A stretch of DNA of 64,000 nucleotides, taken from assembly GCA_026413225.1 (NCBI GenBank), contig CM048552.1, forward strand, positions 144,783,053-144,847,052. Direction: 5' to 3'. The notes below the pieces were generated by a model. It made no database searches, had not been told where the DNA came from, and saw only the letters and a program-made list of their open reading frames with translations. The position numbers and the translations under genes were made by a program. This stretch comes from Otis tarda (lineage: Eukaryota > Chordata > Aves > Otidiformes > Otididae). Below, piece after piece: positions 25,089 through 37,100 of this stretch; position 1 is the first letter of the stretch; every line of letters begins with the position of its first letter.

Positions 25089-25157
25089 TTCAAGACCCAA
25101 CTGGATGAATTCCTGAGCTACCTGATCTGATCCCATAGCTTTGAGCAGAGGACTGGA
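25089..25157 (+). mobile_element. Older CR1 LINE, right part
   Basis: TTCAAGACCCAACTGGATGAA followed by CTACCTGATCTGATCCCATAG and TTTGAGCAGAGGACTGGAC continues the older CR1 interrupted at 24159. Its last bases (the GGTCC CTTCCA end) are not recognisable, so the 3' terminus has decayed or been deleted. Confidence 0.8.
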
Positions 25158-26232
25158 CACGGGCACTTCCCTAGCTCATTTTCAAATTGATCCTAAATCT
25201 CATTAATTACCCACTGCTGCTGAAATCATGTGAATGTTGAATTCCTTCATTCCTTATGCTTGGCTGTTACTGGTGAAGAAATCATTCCTCTGTTCCTGTA
25301 TTTTCCCATAAATTGTTGTGTTTTACCTTCCTAACGAAGTTCCCCAAACCTACAGTTTGCCATGCAGCCTAGCCTTGATCTTTCCATGATAATAAGCACT
25401 TTACGATAAGTTACTACTATTACTTTTTAAGTCAAGTACACTGCTATCCTGCCATATTACATCAACTGCAAAGCAACATAAACTGAATCAACAGCTCTTT
25501 CTGTCTAAGAATCAATTAAGCTTACTTTATTAGCCATCTCACTTTTAAAATTTTCCCAGTAAAACAGTGTGATGAAAGGATTACATGCATCACCATGTGA
25601 AGCGGTGTGTGTGTGACCTCTAATATAATACTTTTGTACTGATGACTAATTTGGCAAGAAAACACACTAACACATTTGTAGAGAGTGAGGGAAATGAGGA
25701 TACACGAATTAGGAAGTCCTTTTCTTTGCTTTTTGTATGGTCCCCCTTACACAAGCTACCCAAATACAGGCTATTTTTCAGTTTCTTGAGGAATTTATGT
25801 ACCAAGGTCTTACTCCTGTGGGCTCAACATTGAGCTCCATTGTAATTCTAAGAAATTCCCACCTCAGATTCTCTTAGGTATCAGAACCATCTGCAAACAT
25901 GAGCATCTCCCTAAGTGCCTAACTAGAAACAAGAAATGGTCATGATTAGGAAACCTTATAGCCAGTCTGGGGCACCACATCAGGAATTTGACTTCTGTAG
26001 GGGAACGGGCAAGGGCTGTGATGGGAAATGCTTATATCTTATATACAAGGTAAGCAATTACTCCTCTTCCTAGGCCCGCTCTTTAAAAGCAAAGTATCCA
26101 CTGAGGCTTTCTGTGGAAAGCCAGATTTTGTGTGTGTACACGTGGTACCACAGAAGGTCCCATAGAGGACTTGCACTCTCTCAAGTGCCTGGCTCTCAGT
26201 AGGGTTCAGGTAGAGGAGATGAACCTACACAC
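25158..26232. other. Unique DNA, no gene seen
   Basis: No exon or transposon was recognised. The right edge, 26228-26232, is CACAC, the left target-site duplication of the LTR that follows. Confidence 0.5.
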
Positions 26233-27382
26233 TCTCGTAGTTCAGCCCCGATCGGGACCAGACTACGCAGTCTCTCTCTCACTGCCCCCACCCTCCAAGA
26301 GAATAGGGAGAGATAATGTAAGAAAAATGTCTCAAGATTTGAGATAAGGACAGGGAGAAAATCCTTAAAAGTTACCGTTACGGGCAAAATAGATTTGACT
26401 TGGGGAAAACTAATCATTTATTTCTAAAACTAGCAGGATAATGAGACAGAGAACAAGATAACCTTCCCCAAACCCTCCCTCTTCCCAAGCTTAACATTAT
26501 CTCTACCACCTTCCCCCCCTGAGCAGCATGGGGGGAAGAGGGAATGGGGGTTGCGGTCAGTCCATCAAGTGTTGTTTTACACCGCTGCTTCATGGTCGGG
26601 GGAAGAACTCCTCGCATTCCTCCCCTGCTCCATCGTGGGGTCCCACCCATAGGCCACAGTCCTTCCTGAAACTGCTCTGCCATGGGTCATCTCTTCCACA
26701 GGGTGCAGTCCCTCCAGAATGGCTGACCCAGCAGGCCCTCCACAGGCCACAGCCACCTTCAAGCATCCACCTCCCCTGATGTGGGGTCCTTCACAGGCTC
26801 CAGGTGGATCTCTGCTCCTCCGTGGACCTCCATGGGCTGCAGGGGGACAACCTGCTCCACCATGGTTGTCACCACAGGCTGCAGGGGAATCTTGGCCAGG
26901 AGCCGCATTACTCCTCCCCCTCCTTCTTCACTGACCTTGGCATCTGCAGCTGTTCCTCTCACAAGAAAAGTTCTTCACAACAGGCTGGCAGACGCCTCTC
27001 AGAATCTCTTCACATCATCCTTCTCATCTCCTCTCCACTTCTTGCAGCTGGGCTGGGCCAAGTCAGGCCCAGTCGGCCGCCCGGCGGGAGGCCAGAGGGT
27101 GAGGCCTGGAAGACCCATGAGGCCTGTGCCTCCCCCTCTGTGCCTCTGCCCCCATTCAGCTTCTTCACATCTTCTCTTCTCTCTTTTTTTTTTCTGTTTT
27201 CCCCTTCTTAAATACGTTATCGCAGAGGCGTTATCACGGAACATTCTGCTACCAATCGGCTTGGCCTTGGCCAGCAGTAGGTCCGCCCTAGGCCGAGTCC
27301 ACTGAACAAAGGGGAGCAACTTCTAGCAGTTTCCTACAGAAGCTACCACCTTAGGCCCCCCTCACTAAACAAAACCACAACA
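26233..27382 (-). mobile_element. Solo LTR of an endogenous retrovirus, antisense (1150 bp)
   Basis: Read on the minus strand, the LTR begins TGTTGTGGTTTTGTTTAGTG (27382 downward) and ends GGGGCTGAACTACGAGA (26249-26233), a decayed form of the GGGTTAAACCACGACA-type end. CACAC flanks both sides (26228-26232 and 27383-27387), a 5-bp target-site duplication. A TATA-like sequence lies near 27207-27214 on the minus strand. The middle (about 26590-26900) is GC-rich and made of degenerate short repeats around CACAGG, CTGCAG and GCAGTCC. No internal viral region adjoins, so it is a solo LTR left by LTR-LTR recombination. A 174-codon plus-strand frame inside it is antisense to the LTR and not a gene. 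Five-base duplications are usual for ERVL-type elements, but the class is inferred. Confidence 0.82.
26511..26540. repeat. Small hairpin inside the LTR
   Basis: CTTCCCCCC and GGGGGGAAG are inverted around a loop of about eleven bases (CTGAGCAGCAT). It is part of the LTR's C-rich/G-rich section. Confidence 0.6.
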
Positions 27383-27387
27383 CACAC

Positions 27388-30300
27388 TTAAGCTAGGAGA
27401 GTGTATTTAAACCTGAAATGCTCAGACCTGGGTAACTTTGGCTTTGAAGTCAAAGAGAAAGATGTCCAAGGAGTTTCAGCAGCTCTGAGGTGCCTAAGGA
27501 GAAAGCCATTCTTACATATAAAGATTCTGGGCTTTTATAGCCTCTTAAATACTCATGCCTTCTAGATCTGGCTCTAAGTCCATTAAAAATGTTTGCAGGA
27601 GATCTTTGGGATATTTTTGCAAAAAAAAACCCAGAAATTAAATAAGAAAAAAGAAAACGATAACTTCCTGAAACAAATGCTTGAGAGAGATCTTCTTCAG
27701 CTATTTTCCTGCAAAAAGGTCAAGCTCCAGATCTAGATAACAAAAAGAGCAGGGAACTATCTGAAGGAATTTTCAGCTGTTATCTTAATAGTTACAAATC
27801 CTCTTATTTCCCTTGTAAGATGCTAGCAACTGCTGCGAACTGCTTCTGCCAAAAAAGAAGGGCAAGAAGAATTACAGGAGAGGATAGATTTAACCAGATT
27901 TCAGCCATCATGAATAGACAGGAAAATCCAGTGCATCTCTGTCTGGATACTATAAAAAGTGGTGAGAGGGACTAATAGGTAGGGAGAGAGAAGAGGGTTA
28001 TGCTAGGACTATTTCTTCTGACAGTATTGGTATCTTCTGTGCTTTCCGACTTTCTTTTGTGATTATGTTAGGAAAGAAGGAGCTCTAGAATCAGATGTTC
28101 GAACATCAGAAGGTCAGCTAAAATAGATTGCTTTCTCACTGCAAATCTCCTTATATACAGAGTAATTCAATACCTACAAAAGTTAACGAAATCTGAAGTA
28201 ATATTTGACATATGTTTTTAAAATCAAGGTGAGGGAATATCTTGCTGACCAAGTCTTCGTTCTGTGGTTAAGTGCCCGTGTTCTGTGGTTAAGTGCTCTC
28301 CTCTGGAGAGCATTCAAGGAACTTTTCTGTGTAGCCTTCCCAGTACAGACCCATATTAAATGAAGGATTATAAACTTGTTTCAGTAGATGATAGGGAAAA
28401 GCCAGACTTGTTCGTTGGCCAGTTATCTCTTTTGACGTAATCCTTAGCTTAGGCTTAAGTTATGTTCAAGGATAGTTAAAGTCTCAGAATTACACCCTTC
28501 GCCAGCAATTTTTGTGGTGTGATAGAACTCTACAATAATGATGAAGGCCATATAGAAGATAATACTTTTTCAAGTGTCAAAACAGTGGAAACAAACCATT
28601 TTGGGAATTAAGGAGTATGACCTTTCTTATCAGCTTCTGCTTAAAAGATTGAAAATATATTTTCTGGAGTGGTTGCAACATTTCTTAGGTTATGGGATAA
28701 TGAGTTATGTTACCCCTGAACAGCATGAAAAATCCTCAGAGGGCTTTCCACTGTGGAGACTCAACCTTTTCAAGGTTGCAACTAGTTTACAGACAAAAAG
28801 GAGTCTAAATCATAAGTCTCTTGCGAAGGCTCAGAGTCTTCTGAGCACATTAAGGATACACAAGGGCGAGGTTTTCTTTAAGCTCACTCAGGAAATGGTT
28901 TCGGTATCTTCACTAAGAAATATCTTTCCTCTGGAGAAATCCCAATATTGTAAGTTAGTACAACCCAAAGCTAAATATTTGCCATGGCATCAGATGAAGA
29001 GCTGAGAATGACAAACCATATAAATACACATGAATGTTCTTCACTTTACCCTCCTGGGTAAGCTCCCCAGGTGCTTCACGCTGTGGCAATTTTCATCTGC
29101 TAAAGATATGTCCTAACACCTGGAAATGAATAAATATAGCTGAAATAAGGCTTCTTGAATAACTTTGGAAGTTGTAGAATATAGTACCTGACTGAAGTAG
29201 CAGAAAAGCTTTAAAGTTTCATGTGTTGTACTTACTTTTCTGTGTCTATCCTTTAGCCAAAGAGCTTGATACAGACAATCCAAATGACATTTCTTATCTT
29301 CATTAGCACCTTTTTTTCAATACTGTTACCCCTTTGTCTTCTTTCTCATGTAATTTTTTCAGAAGTGAACAAATCCCTATTCTGGGTTTTGGGGAGATTT
29401 TTTTTTTTGTTTTCCCCTTCCTGTTATATACGTGAAAGAAGACTTCCCCCCCCCCAATATGAAATAGTTGAAAACATAACATAACAGACACTAACCAGTA
29501 AGTCCACCTTCACCCCAGGACAATGCTATTTAGCAATTAACGATAAAGTTGTTTGTAAGCTGATTTGTGACTCATACTTGTCAGTTTAGCCTCAACAGAA
29601 ATTCATTTCAAACAGACAAAGAAACAAATTCCTCCTGTCTACTTCCATTACATCTTCAGCAACATCTGTTCTCCAGGACTATCTGCCAGGTTAATACTTG
29701 GAGCATGGCAGCTCAAAATGGAGCCTGGGTGGAGCCACTGTGGAACAAAACCCTTTGAAAGGTCTTTCTTTAAATATTTCTCATGTAGACCTGCTCTGTT
29801 CTTCTTCTGTGCCTTTCCAACTTTACAATAAGTATACATTTTAACAAAAATATAAAAAAAAACCAATGGACTGAAGTTTCAGAAGAAGACAAACCTATAC
29901 AAAATCATTGACTCTGTGACTCTTGCTCTAAAAGAACAATCCATAATGATGCAGCACATGCACAAATAATTAAAAGATTGCAATCTCATAAACTTAATAT
30001 AACTAAGAGCAGCCTCACACCTTCATCAGCACATACAGATTTCTTGGTTCCCAGTGACTGCAGGGAACTAGCACAGCAATTGGAGTTTAGTGAAGCATAG
30101 AGGAGGGTCGACTGCATCCGAGTTCTCTGGTCCTGTGTTCCCACAAAGGCCAGAGCAGCATGGGAGGCTTTCCAACCACGTCGAATACTTTTCAGTTGTC
30201 AGATGATTCTTTTCTTGGTGGCTGATCCCATTCTAGAGCTACATTCTGGCAATAACAAAGCACAAAGTCACCACATTATACTTCAGAATCACGCAGAAGC

Positions 30301-33300
30301 GGGAAAAAGGTAGAAAAGTCTCCATCAGTCATTGTCCTCGTAGCATACTTTTTGCAGAGAATCAGAATAAAAAGGTTGGTCTAGATAAGAAATAAAGATG
30401 CCACATCTACATCATATTTTTAAGCTGAAAATCTCTGCCTCCCCAGCTAGTTATAATACTCTTACCACAAAGCAGAGTAAAATTGTATCAAGGTCAACTT
30501 CACAGAGTGGGTTTAAATGGTAATTCTTATTTTTCACTCCAGCTTTTTGAAGTTTGAATGTGTCATTTATGCATGTGTTGTAATGAGCAATATAGAAGGA
30601 TTGAAATGCTTGAAAATTATATGATTATCACTGTAATTTAGCACTCAGTTAATGAAGGCTTGAACTGTTGTCCATATTGCCATAGTGTAGTTAGCAGGTA
30701 TCCATACTGAACACAGTTTGCATTTGCAAGAAACAGAGTGAGCACTAAAGGTTAATCCACTGCCATATAAACATTTGATCTTGCAGTGATCCCATTAACC
30801 TTTTTCATATGCAGAGATTAAGAATAAGCAGCTAGTAAAACACTAACCTTATTTAAAATAGCAGAGCTGTGAGTACCCAACAATGTTTTTATTCTTCTAC
30901 GTAGGGGCAGAGGTTTAAGGGCTTCTTCCACTTCTTCCACAAAGTGATCAAGCCCAAAGTCTCACAGGTTTGATTAATGTATTAAAACAACATTGCAATC
31001 AGCAGTTTTGTGAAGCAAACACCATTTAACATTAAAAAAAAAAAAGCAAGAAAAAAAAAAGGAAATTCTTATGTCAGTTGGCTTGGGTTTGAACCTATCC
31101 TGACTACTGGAGTGAAGAGGGGCTTGGAGGTTCCTCTGAGTGGACTCTCTATCACTCCCTTTCACCCAGAACCAGTAACTGAACCTCTCAGCAGTGTGGA
31201 TAGGAGAGAGATCCTCCCCTTTTGGATCCTAAGGGTAGAGATGTCATGCCAGGTTTTAAGTCATATCTTGAAGTTTCCAATACTTGTGTCTTCTCATTCA
31301 TGAGACCTATCTTCTCTCCAATGGAAGTACTCTGGATAGTAGCGTTGTGAGCTTTCTAACTCTGCAAGATCTTGGTGAGAAATAAATGTAGTCAACAAGT
31401 CAACCCAAACCAGGGACTACTTCAAAATCAGAACAGGTTGCCCAGTACCTGTTGTTTCCATTACATTTTTCCATGGCAGGGAATGGTACACAGTGATGAG
31501 TAGTGTGACAGTAGAGTAGTGACTTGGACACTGAGAATTACAGTGGATGATGGCTGTGAAGGATGGTCCTACATTTCTATACCCTACATTGTTTGGCAGT
31601 CTGTCTCCATCTGCAAACCCTACAAGGTAAGTAGCACTAATTTATTTGCATTTTTTTTAAACACAAACAAATGTTTTTGTCATGTTGCCTAAAGAGGTCA
31701 GCTTTGTTATTTCAGAAGGAGTAGAGTATCTCAGATAAAAACAGTGGCAATAGTTGCTAAAGGATAAATTTTAAAACAACCAATCTTTTCAACCCTGGTA
31801 ATAACCCATAAACCAGGTGGTTGATTTCTGAACAGTAAATCTAATATTTTCATCAGAAAAAAAAAAAAAATAGATAATATACACCTGTGTTTTACAGATT
31901 GCCTGGACCAGCTTTTATGGTATGAAAATATAAACTATTTGCAAAAAGGCTTTACATCTTCTATGGGTTTGTGCAGCATCTAGCACAGTAGAGCTGCTCC
32001 CAAAAACAAAAGCCAGAAATAAATAAACTCTGAAGTTTTTTTAGATATTCTGTCCTGTATAATCTTTCATCTTTGTGTTTCAGTAAAAAAAAAAAAATAG
32101 GTACTGTAGGCTATTTTGAAATCATTTAACTGCTTTGAAGCCTGTTCAGACCTTAAGGAGACAATGGCCAGGTGAGCTGCTAGGGCATCGCTGAGCCCCT
32201 GAGTGCTCCCAGAGAGCAGCTGTGATTAATGGGGCCAGCCCTACGGCTGCTGCTGTTCAAGTCCTGTTTGGTGCAACGCCTCCACAACAGTGCAAATCCA
32301 GTGATGGGGAAACTGACTCCAGGAACACCAATGCCCCCCGCTCAGGGCAGCCTCTGCAGCCAGCATGCTTGAAGGGCACCCATGAACAGTGGCCAGTGTC
32401 AAAGAGACGTCAGAGGCTGCTGCCATAGTGGTCCAGCACCGCCACATTGGGACCTCGTGGGTGGCTGTGTCTGGCAGGCCTTGCTGCCATGGAGGGCTTT
32501 GGCAGTGCTGCCAATCTCTCTGCATGAAAGGAGATGTCCCTGTCCAAAGGCAGTCCATTATGGTCGTGCTCTGACTTCATTTGTAATGTTAGCGGAAGCA
32601 TATATAAGATGCTGCTGTTGCTCAAAGATGGATATCTGCAATTAGGTTTGTTTAATGACAATTATTACCACAGATCATGGTGACAGCATGGACAGAACTC
32701 CTTACCATTGCTATGGCTTCACCAAATGACTCATGTTTATTTCTCTGTTATGGCAGCAGAAATGGCAAAAAAAAAGTAAATGTCTGCACATTTTAATGGG
32801 CTTGGCGTAGAGAGCAATATATTTGCACTTGCATCTAGCTAATATGCACTTGCTAGACTGCACACTTCATAATCTGCAACAGAAGTTGGCAGCCTCTCCC
32901 CACCTCTCAGCTAAGATTTAATGGAAGGTACTGCAGTCTTCTATTAATAGCATCGTTTCTCCTAGCTACAGCACATGGGGTAGCTAGCATATCATGAAGA
33001 ATTCCCTTAGTACAGCAGCTAGAAAACACAGTATTGTCATAGATAGTGAATCAGAGATGACAACATAAATGGGCTGATCACACCTTTTGACTGATTGCAG
33101 ATTTCCATTTGCTTATCTACTTGTTAATTTGCAAATTTAATTATTTTCAAAAGAGTTTCTAATCATTACTGCAAATTAGTGGGCTACTGTTGCATTGCAT
33201 GTTGTTAGACCAATTTGACTAATAGGAGCAGAATCAAATAGCAGAAAATAGTAGAAAATTAAAATGGAAAAAGAAACAGAAGTTCTTACAACAAGCGTAA

Positions 33301-33586
33301 AATTACTGCACAATTTCTCATAATTCAAAAGTAACAGGTACAGGAACAGCCTACACTTTAAGATCTCTTCTGAAGGAACGGATGCCCATTTGATAAATAT
33401 TTGTAACCCACCCTTGCCTTTGTCCCCCCAAAAGAGCAGGGAATAATATATTCTATGGTGAATGTCAATACTGACATAATCTGCAGCAATTCTTAGGTTA
33501 GAAATCACCTCTCAGAGAAGCATACTGCATGCTGCCACCACGGTTGGTCCACTGTGGCAGGCACTTTTTTCAAAGACTTTTATAAA
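27388..33586. other. Unique DNA, no gene seen
   Basis: Mostly AT-rich unique sequence. It includes a 21-bp-period tandem pair at 28258-28296, a C10 run at 29446-29455, and a GC-richer patch at 32160-32570 with overlapping open frames on both strands (composition, not coding). The longest plus-strand frame, 143 codons at 28574-29005, has no recognisable domain. Confidence 0.5.
28258..28296 (+). repeat. Short tandem duplication (period 21)
   Basis: GTTCTGTGGTTAAGTGC occurs at 28259-28275 and again at 28280-28296, identical across 17 bases with a four-base spacer. Confidence 0.85.
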
Positions 33587-33591
33587 GTGCC

Positions 33592-34187
33592 TGTTATGGT
33601 TTAGCCCAAGTCAACAGACAATTTCTCACTCACCCTCCCCCTCCACAATGGGATGGAGGAGAGAAATTGGGAAGAAAGAAAAACTCGTGAGTTAAGCTAA
33701 AGATAGTTTACTAGAATAGCAAAGGAAAACTACAATAATAACAGAATATAAGGATATTACTGTATACAAAATGAACAATTTCTCACCACCTGATGTCCCA
33801 ATGACTGATACAGCCCGTCCCAAGCAGCGATCACGGAAACAAAACCAAGCAGCAAGCAAAGGAACGAAAGCGAGCCAGGAAGGTAGAGGGAATGATGCCA
33901 GCGAGCAAGAGAGAGGTGGAAGAAGATGCCCCCTGCCATGGGCAACCCCCGCTTATATACTGAGCATGACATTTATGGCCAGTTTGGGTCAACTATTCTG
34001 TCTGTCTTTCTCCCAGCTTCCTGCACCTGCACATTAAAAAGACTTGGAAAGCCAGACAGTGTCCTTGGTCTCATTAACAACAACTCGTATCATCAGGGTG
34101 TTTTTATCAACATTCTTCACATATGAAGTCCAAAACACACTGGCTACTGAGCGGAAAATTAACTCCATCCCTGCTGAAACCAGGACA
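33592..34187 (-). mobile_element. Solo LTR of an endogenous retrovirus, antisense (596 bp)
   Basis: On the minus strand the LTR starts TGTCCTGGTTTCAGCAGGG (34187 downward) and ends GGGCTAAACCATAACA (33592). Both outer ends follow the TG...CA rule. GTGCC flanks it on both sides (33587-33591 and 34188-34192), a perfect 5-bp target-site duplication. A TATA box (minus-strand TATATAAG, 33952-33959) lies mid-LTR, as expected for a U3 promoter. There is no internal viral sequence, so this is a solo LTR. The start matches an LTR type common in birds (TGTCCTGGTTTCAGCTGGGA, from memory), and the 5-bp duplication favours an ERVL-like class. The composite at 46079-46723 is the same family, and the remnant at 14644-14775 shares its 3' end. 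Confidence 0.9.
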
Positions 34188-34192
34188 GTGCC

Positions 34193-37100
34193 CAAAGAAA
34201 AATTTCCTCCTCCTTTCTCATTTTAAAATGAGTTTCAGGCAAGCATAGGTCAAAGAAAGGAGAACAAACTTTCATACCAAATTCAGCAGATGATTCATAA
34301 AATTAATTTTGAAAGTTACAAAAATAAAGTGTCTTAAAAACAGAAGCACTGGGTGTCCTTTTACTCTTTTTTTTATCTCCTCTGTTTGACTGGATCAATA
34401 GTGAAAGGACCTGAAGAAGGGCTACCCAGGAAGGAAATTTTCGGTAAAATACTTGTTCTTGTAGTGAGTGCTAATAGAGCCAGGGTGGGGATCACTGACA
34501 TTAGCAGCCACATTGTACATAGTGGAGAGAAACTGCTGCAGACGCCTGAAGCTCGGTCCACAGTCCGTCCTGTGTTCTATTTAAAATGCATTCCCACTGT
34601 GTCCTACCTTGGCTGTGTCCTGACTTGGTCATGAGACAAGTCCATGATAATAAATGTGCTCTTTGAACCAGGGAATCATGCTCTCTCCTCACAAAGATTT
34701 TATCAGGGAAGAGGTTAGGAGAACCTGATTTACACTGCCATGTTTTCTTCCTACCGAGCAAGGAGGAAATTTGGCAAAGGCAAGTTGCTGGTTTATTCAT
34801 CTACCACCAGGTTTGTGTTGATGAAGCCTCACTGGTTGCTTAAGACAGCTGCAGCTGAGGGAAATCTCCTCAGCAGTAAATGCCTTGATGACTAAACACC
34901 AGTAAAAGGCTTGTCTAGGAGCAGATCGTCATTTTTCCATTCTGCAGAAAATAAAGCTAAGCTAAATTTAATTTCATCTGTGAGAAGGAGATTAACCATC
35001 AAGGTTTACAGGTGATTAGAAGTATTTCTTGGTGGGTTCAGTTAAATTTAATCTGATTCTTCTACCAGATTCCTTGGGATTATCTTGTATTCCCTCTTTC
35101 AGGGGAAGCGGCAGGTCAGCCTGGCTGCAGGTGCAGATTGCTTCCTAGTCCCAGAGCCCTTTCCAGCGGGGGACTCAGATGTGCATTCCCTCTCCTGCAC
35201 ATCCCACTTTTATTTTTCCTCTTCTGCGTGTCACACCAGATTAAAGAAATAGGCTAATGCTGCGTGCTTTCCTGATGCAGTCACTCCAGCCAGGGCACAA
35301 ACAGTACTGAGTCTGGAGTGTAAAATTGTGCCTGAAAATTTCTCTTGGATTTATGATATTGTTGGGGACCCTCTGGTGCCTAAATTTAAGCACACAATAT
35401 AAGTGACTGAGAAAGGATCCCAGTCTTGTCTAGTTCATTATACAGTCAATAGAAGGCTATAGGTGCAAATTAGGTGTCCTCACTAACCTATGTCTTTCCG
35501 CAGACCATAGAGAAAGTGATGGAAGTTGATGATTTAGTTGTCCACATCTAACATGTTAACACTAACACTACCTGAATCTCCTGCTGAGACCTGATATAAT
35601 TTCTGACAGACTTTTATTTAATTTGGTTTTTAAGGCACCCTTTGATGGACAATCCGTATCACCCTAAAAAACATACTGTTTAGCATGACTTTAAGAGTAT
35701 TTTTTTTATTATTATCAGTCTTCTCTGCTGGTGTTTAACCCAATTGTTTTCAGCCAGTCCACAGTTATGTCTGTCATTTTTTGCAGCTACATTCACATGG
35801 TTGGAGGCTGTTTTGACATTCCCATTCCATCTTCCTTAGACCAACAAACAGTCGGGTTCCTTCAATCTTTCTTCACACACCACATATGTCATTTGTTTGA
35901 CCTGATCACTGTTGTCTTCCTCTAAATTATTTTTAATTTTTACCCTCAGATTTCTTGAAAAGGCATGCAAAACCAGGATGTAGTCTGCTTTCTGAAACAG
36001 TTCTTCTGACTGGAACAAAGGAAGAATAATCTCACTTGTTTTACATGTAGCATCACCTGCTTATATGCCCAGAAGGTTTGCATTTTCCATAGCACTGTGA
36101 TGCTGGCGAGAAGCACAACCAAGTTGCACTGAAATCTCATTTCCTTCCTTGTAGCTGGCTGTGCTTTGTCTTCTGTTTTGGCAGTGAGTTGATTGCATCT
36201 ATGTAGGTGCAGAAATTTTCACCTTTCCATATTTACCAGCATTTCACGCCAGTTTGTTGCGTTGCTCAGTTCACCATGAGCACTCTGAAGTACAGTCTCA
36301 ACTTCCAGCATGTTTCTATCGACCTTCCTCTACCCCCTGCCACTCCCAACCAGGTGGTGTCTTCCATCTTGCCTCTCATTCTCACGTCTTTAGAATACAA
36401 TGGGAAATATTCAATAAAATCAGCTCCAGGGCAGACCCTGTGCCAGGTACTGGGGATTTATGCTTAAAGGTCCAAATCCTAGACAGCCACATCAGATGGC
36501 CTCAGCAAAGTGGGTGTTTTCACAGAGGGATTCCCCTGGGCTATCCCCAGTGCCTCTCTCTGGACCTGTGAATCCTTCCAGGGGTGCTGCTCCCCCCTGA
36601 TTTTGGAGGAGGCCAAATGAAGGGCAGATAGCTCTGCTTGTGATCTCATGACTGTGGCATACAGTTTCTGCCTTTGGGAACCATAGACTAAAGCCTCCTC
36701 ACCATCATGTAATTTGACGTAAACCCCCCACAGGTACAAGAGTCTTCAGCCCATGACCATGTGCAGAGGCACCTCTCCAAGGGCTTTTGGGAAGGTGGAC
36801 ATCAGCAGGTCAGGCATCCTGCAGTTTACATCCATAACCGCAGTCCACAGACCAGGATAAAGGATCCAGCCCATGGGCTCTGCCGTCCAGTATGAGAAAC
36901 TCAAGTGACCACCAAAAGCCCTCACAGATACAGAACAGATATAGTCTACCGCAATCTTCCTTCACCTGTAGCCCTGCCACAGGGTAAAAGCCATAAAAGG
37001 TGTACCCTGGAGCTCTAGGCAGTGAAGCTACAACCCCCTCCCTAGAGCTTTGCTTTGTAATTTCTAATGTATTTTACCCTGTTTTTTATTTATTTCTCCT

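Noticed and set aside
26781..27305. 174-codon plus-strand ORF
   Set aside because: It lies antisense within a solo LTR whose GC-rich degenerate repeats have few stops.
28574..29005. 143-codon ORF as a new gene
   Set aside because: No recognisable domain, no splice or promoter context, and its length is within chance for 64 kb of six-frame sequence.
31430..31455. CR1-like motif AACAGGTTGCCCAG
   Set aside because: Only about 15 bases match and neither flank continues the CR1 sequence; treated as chance.
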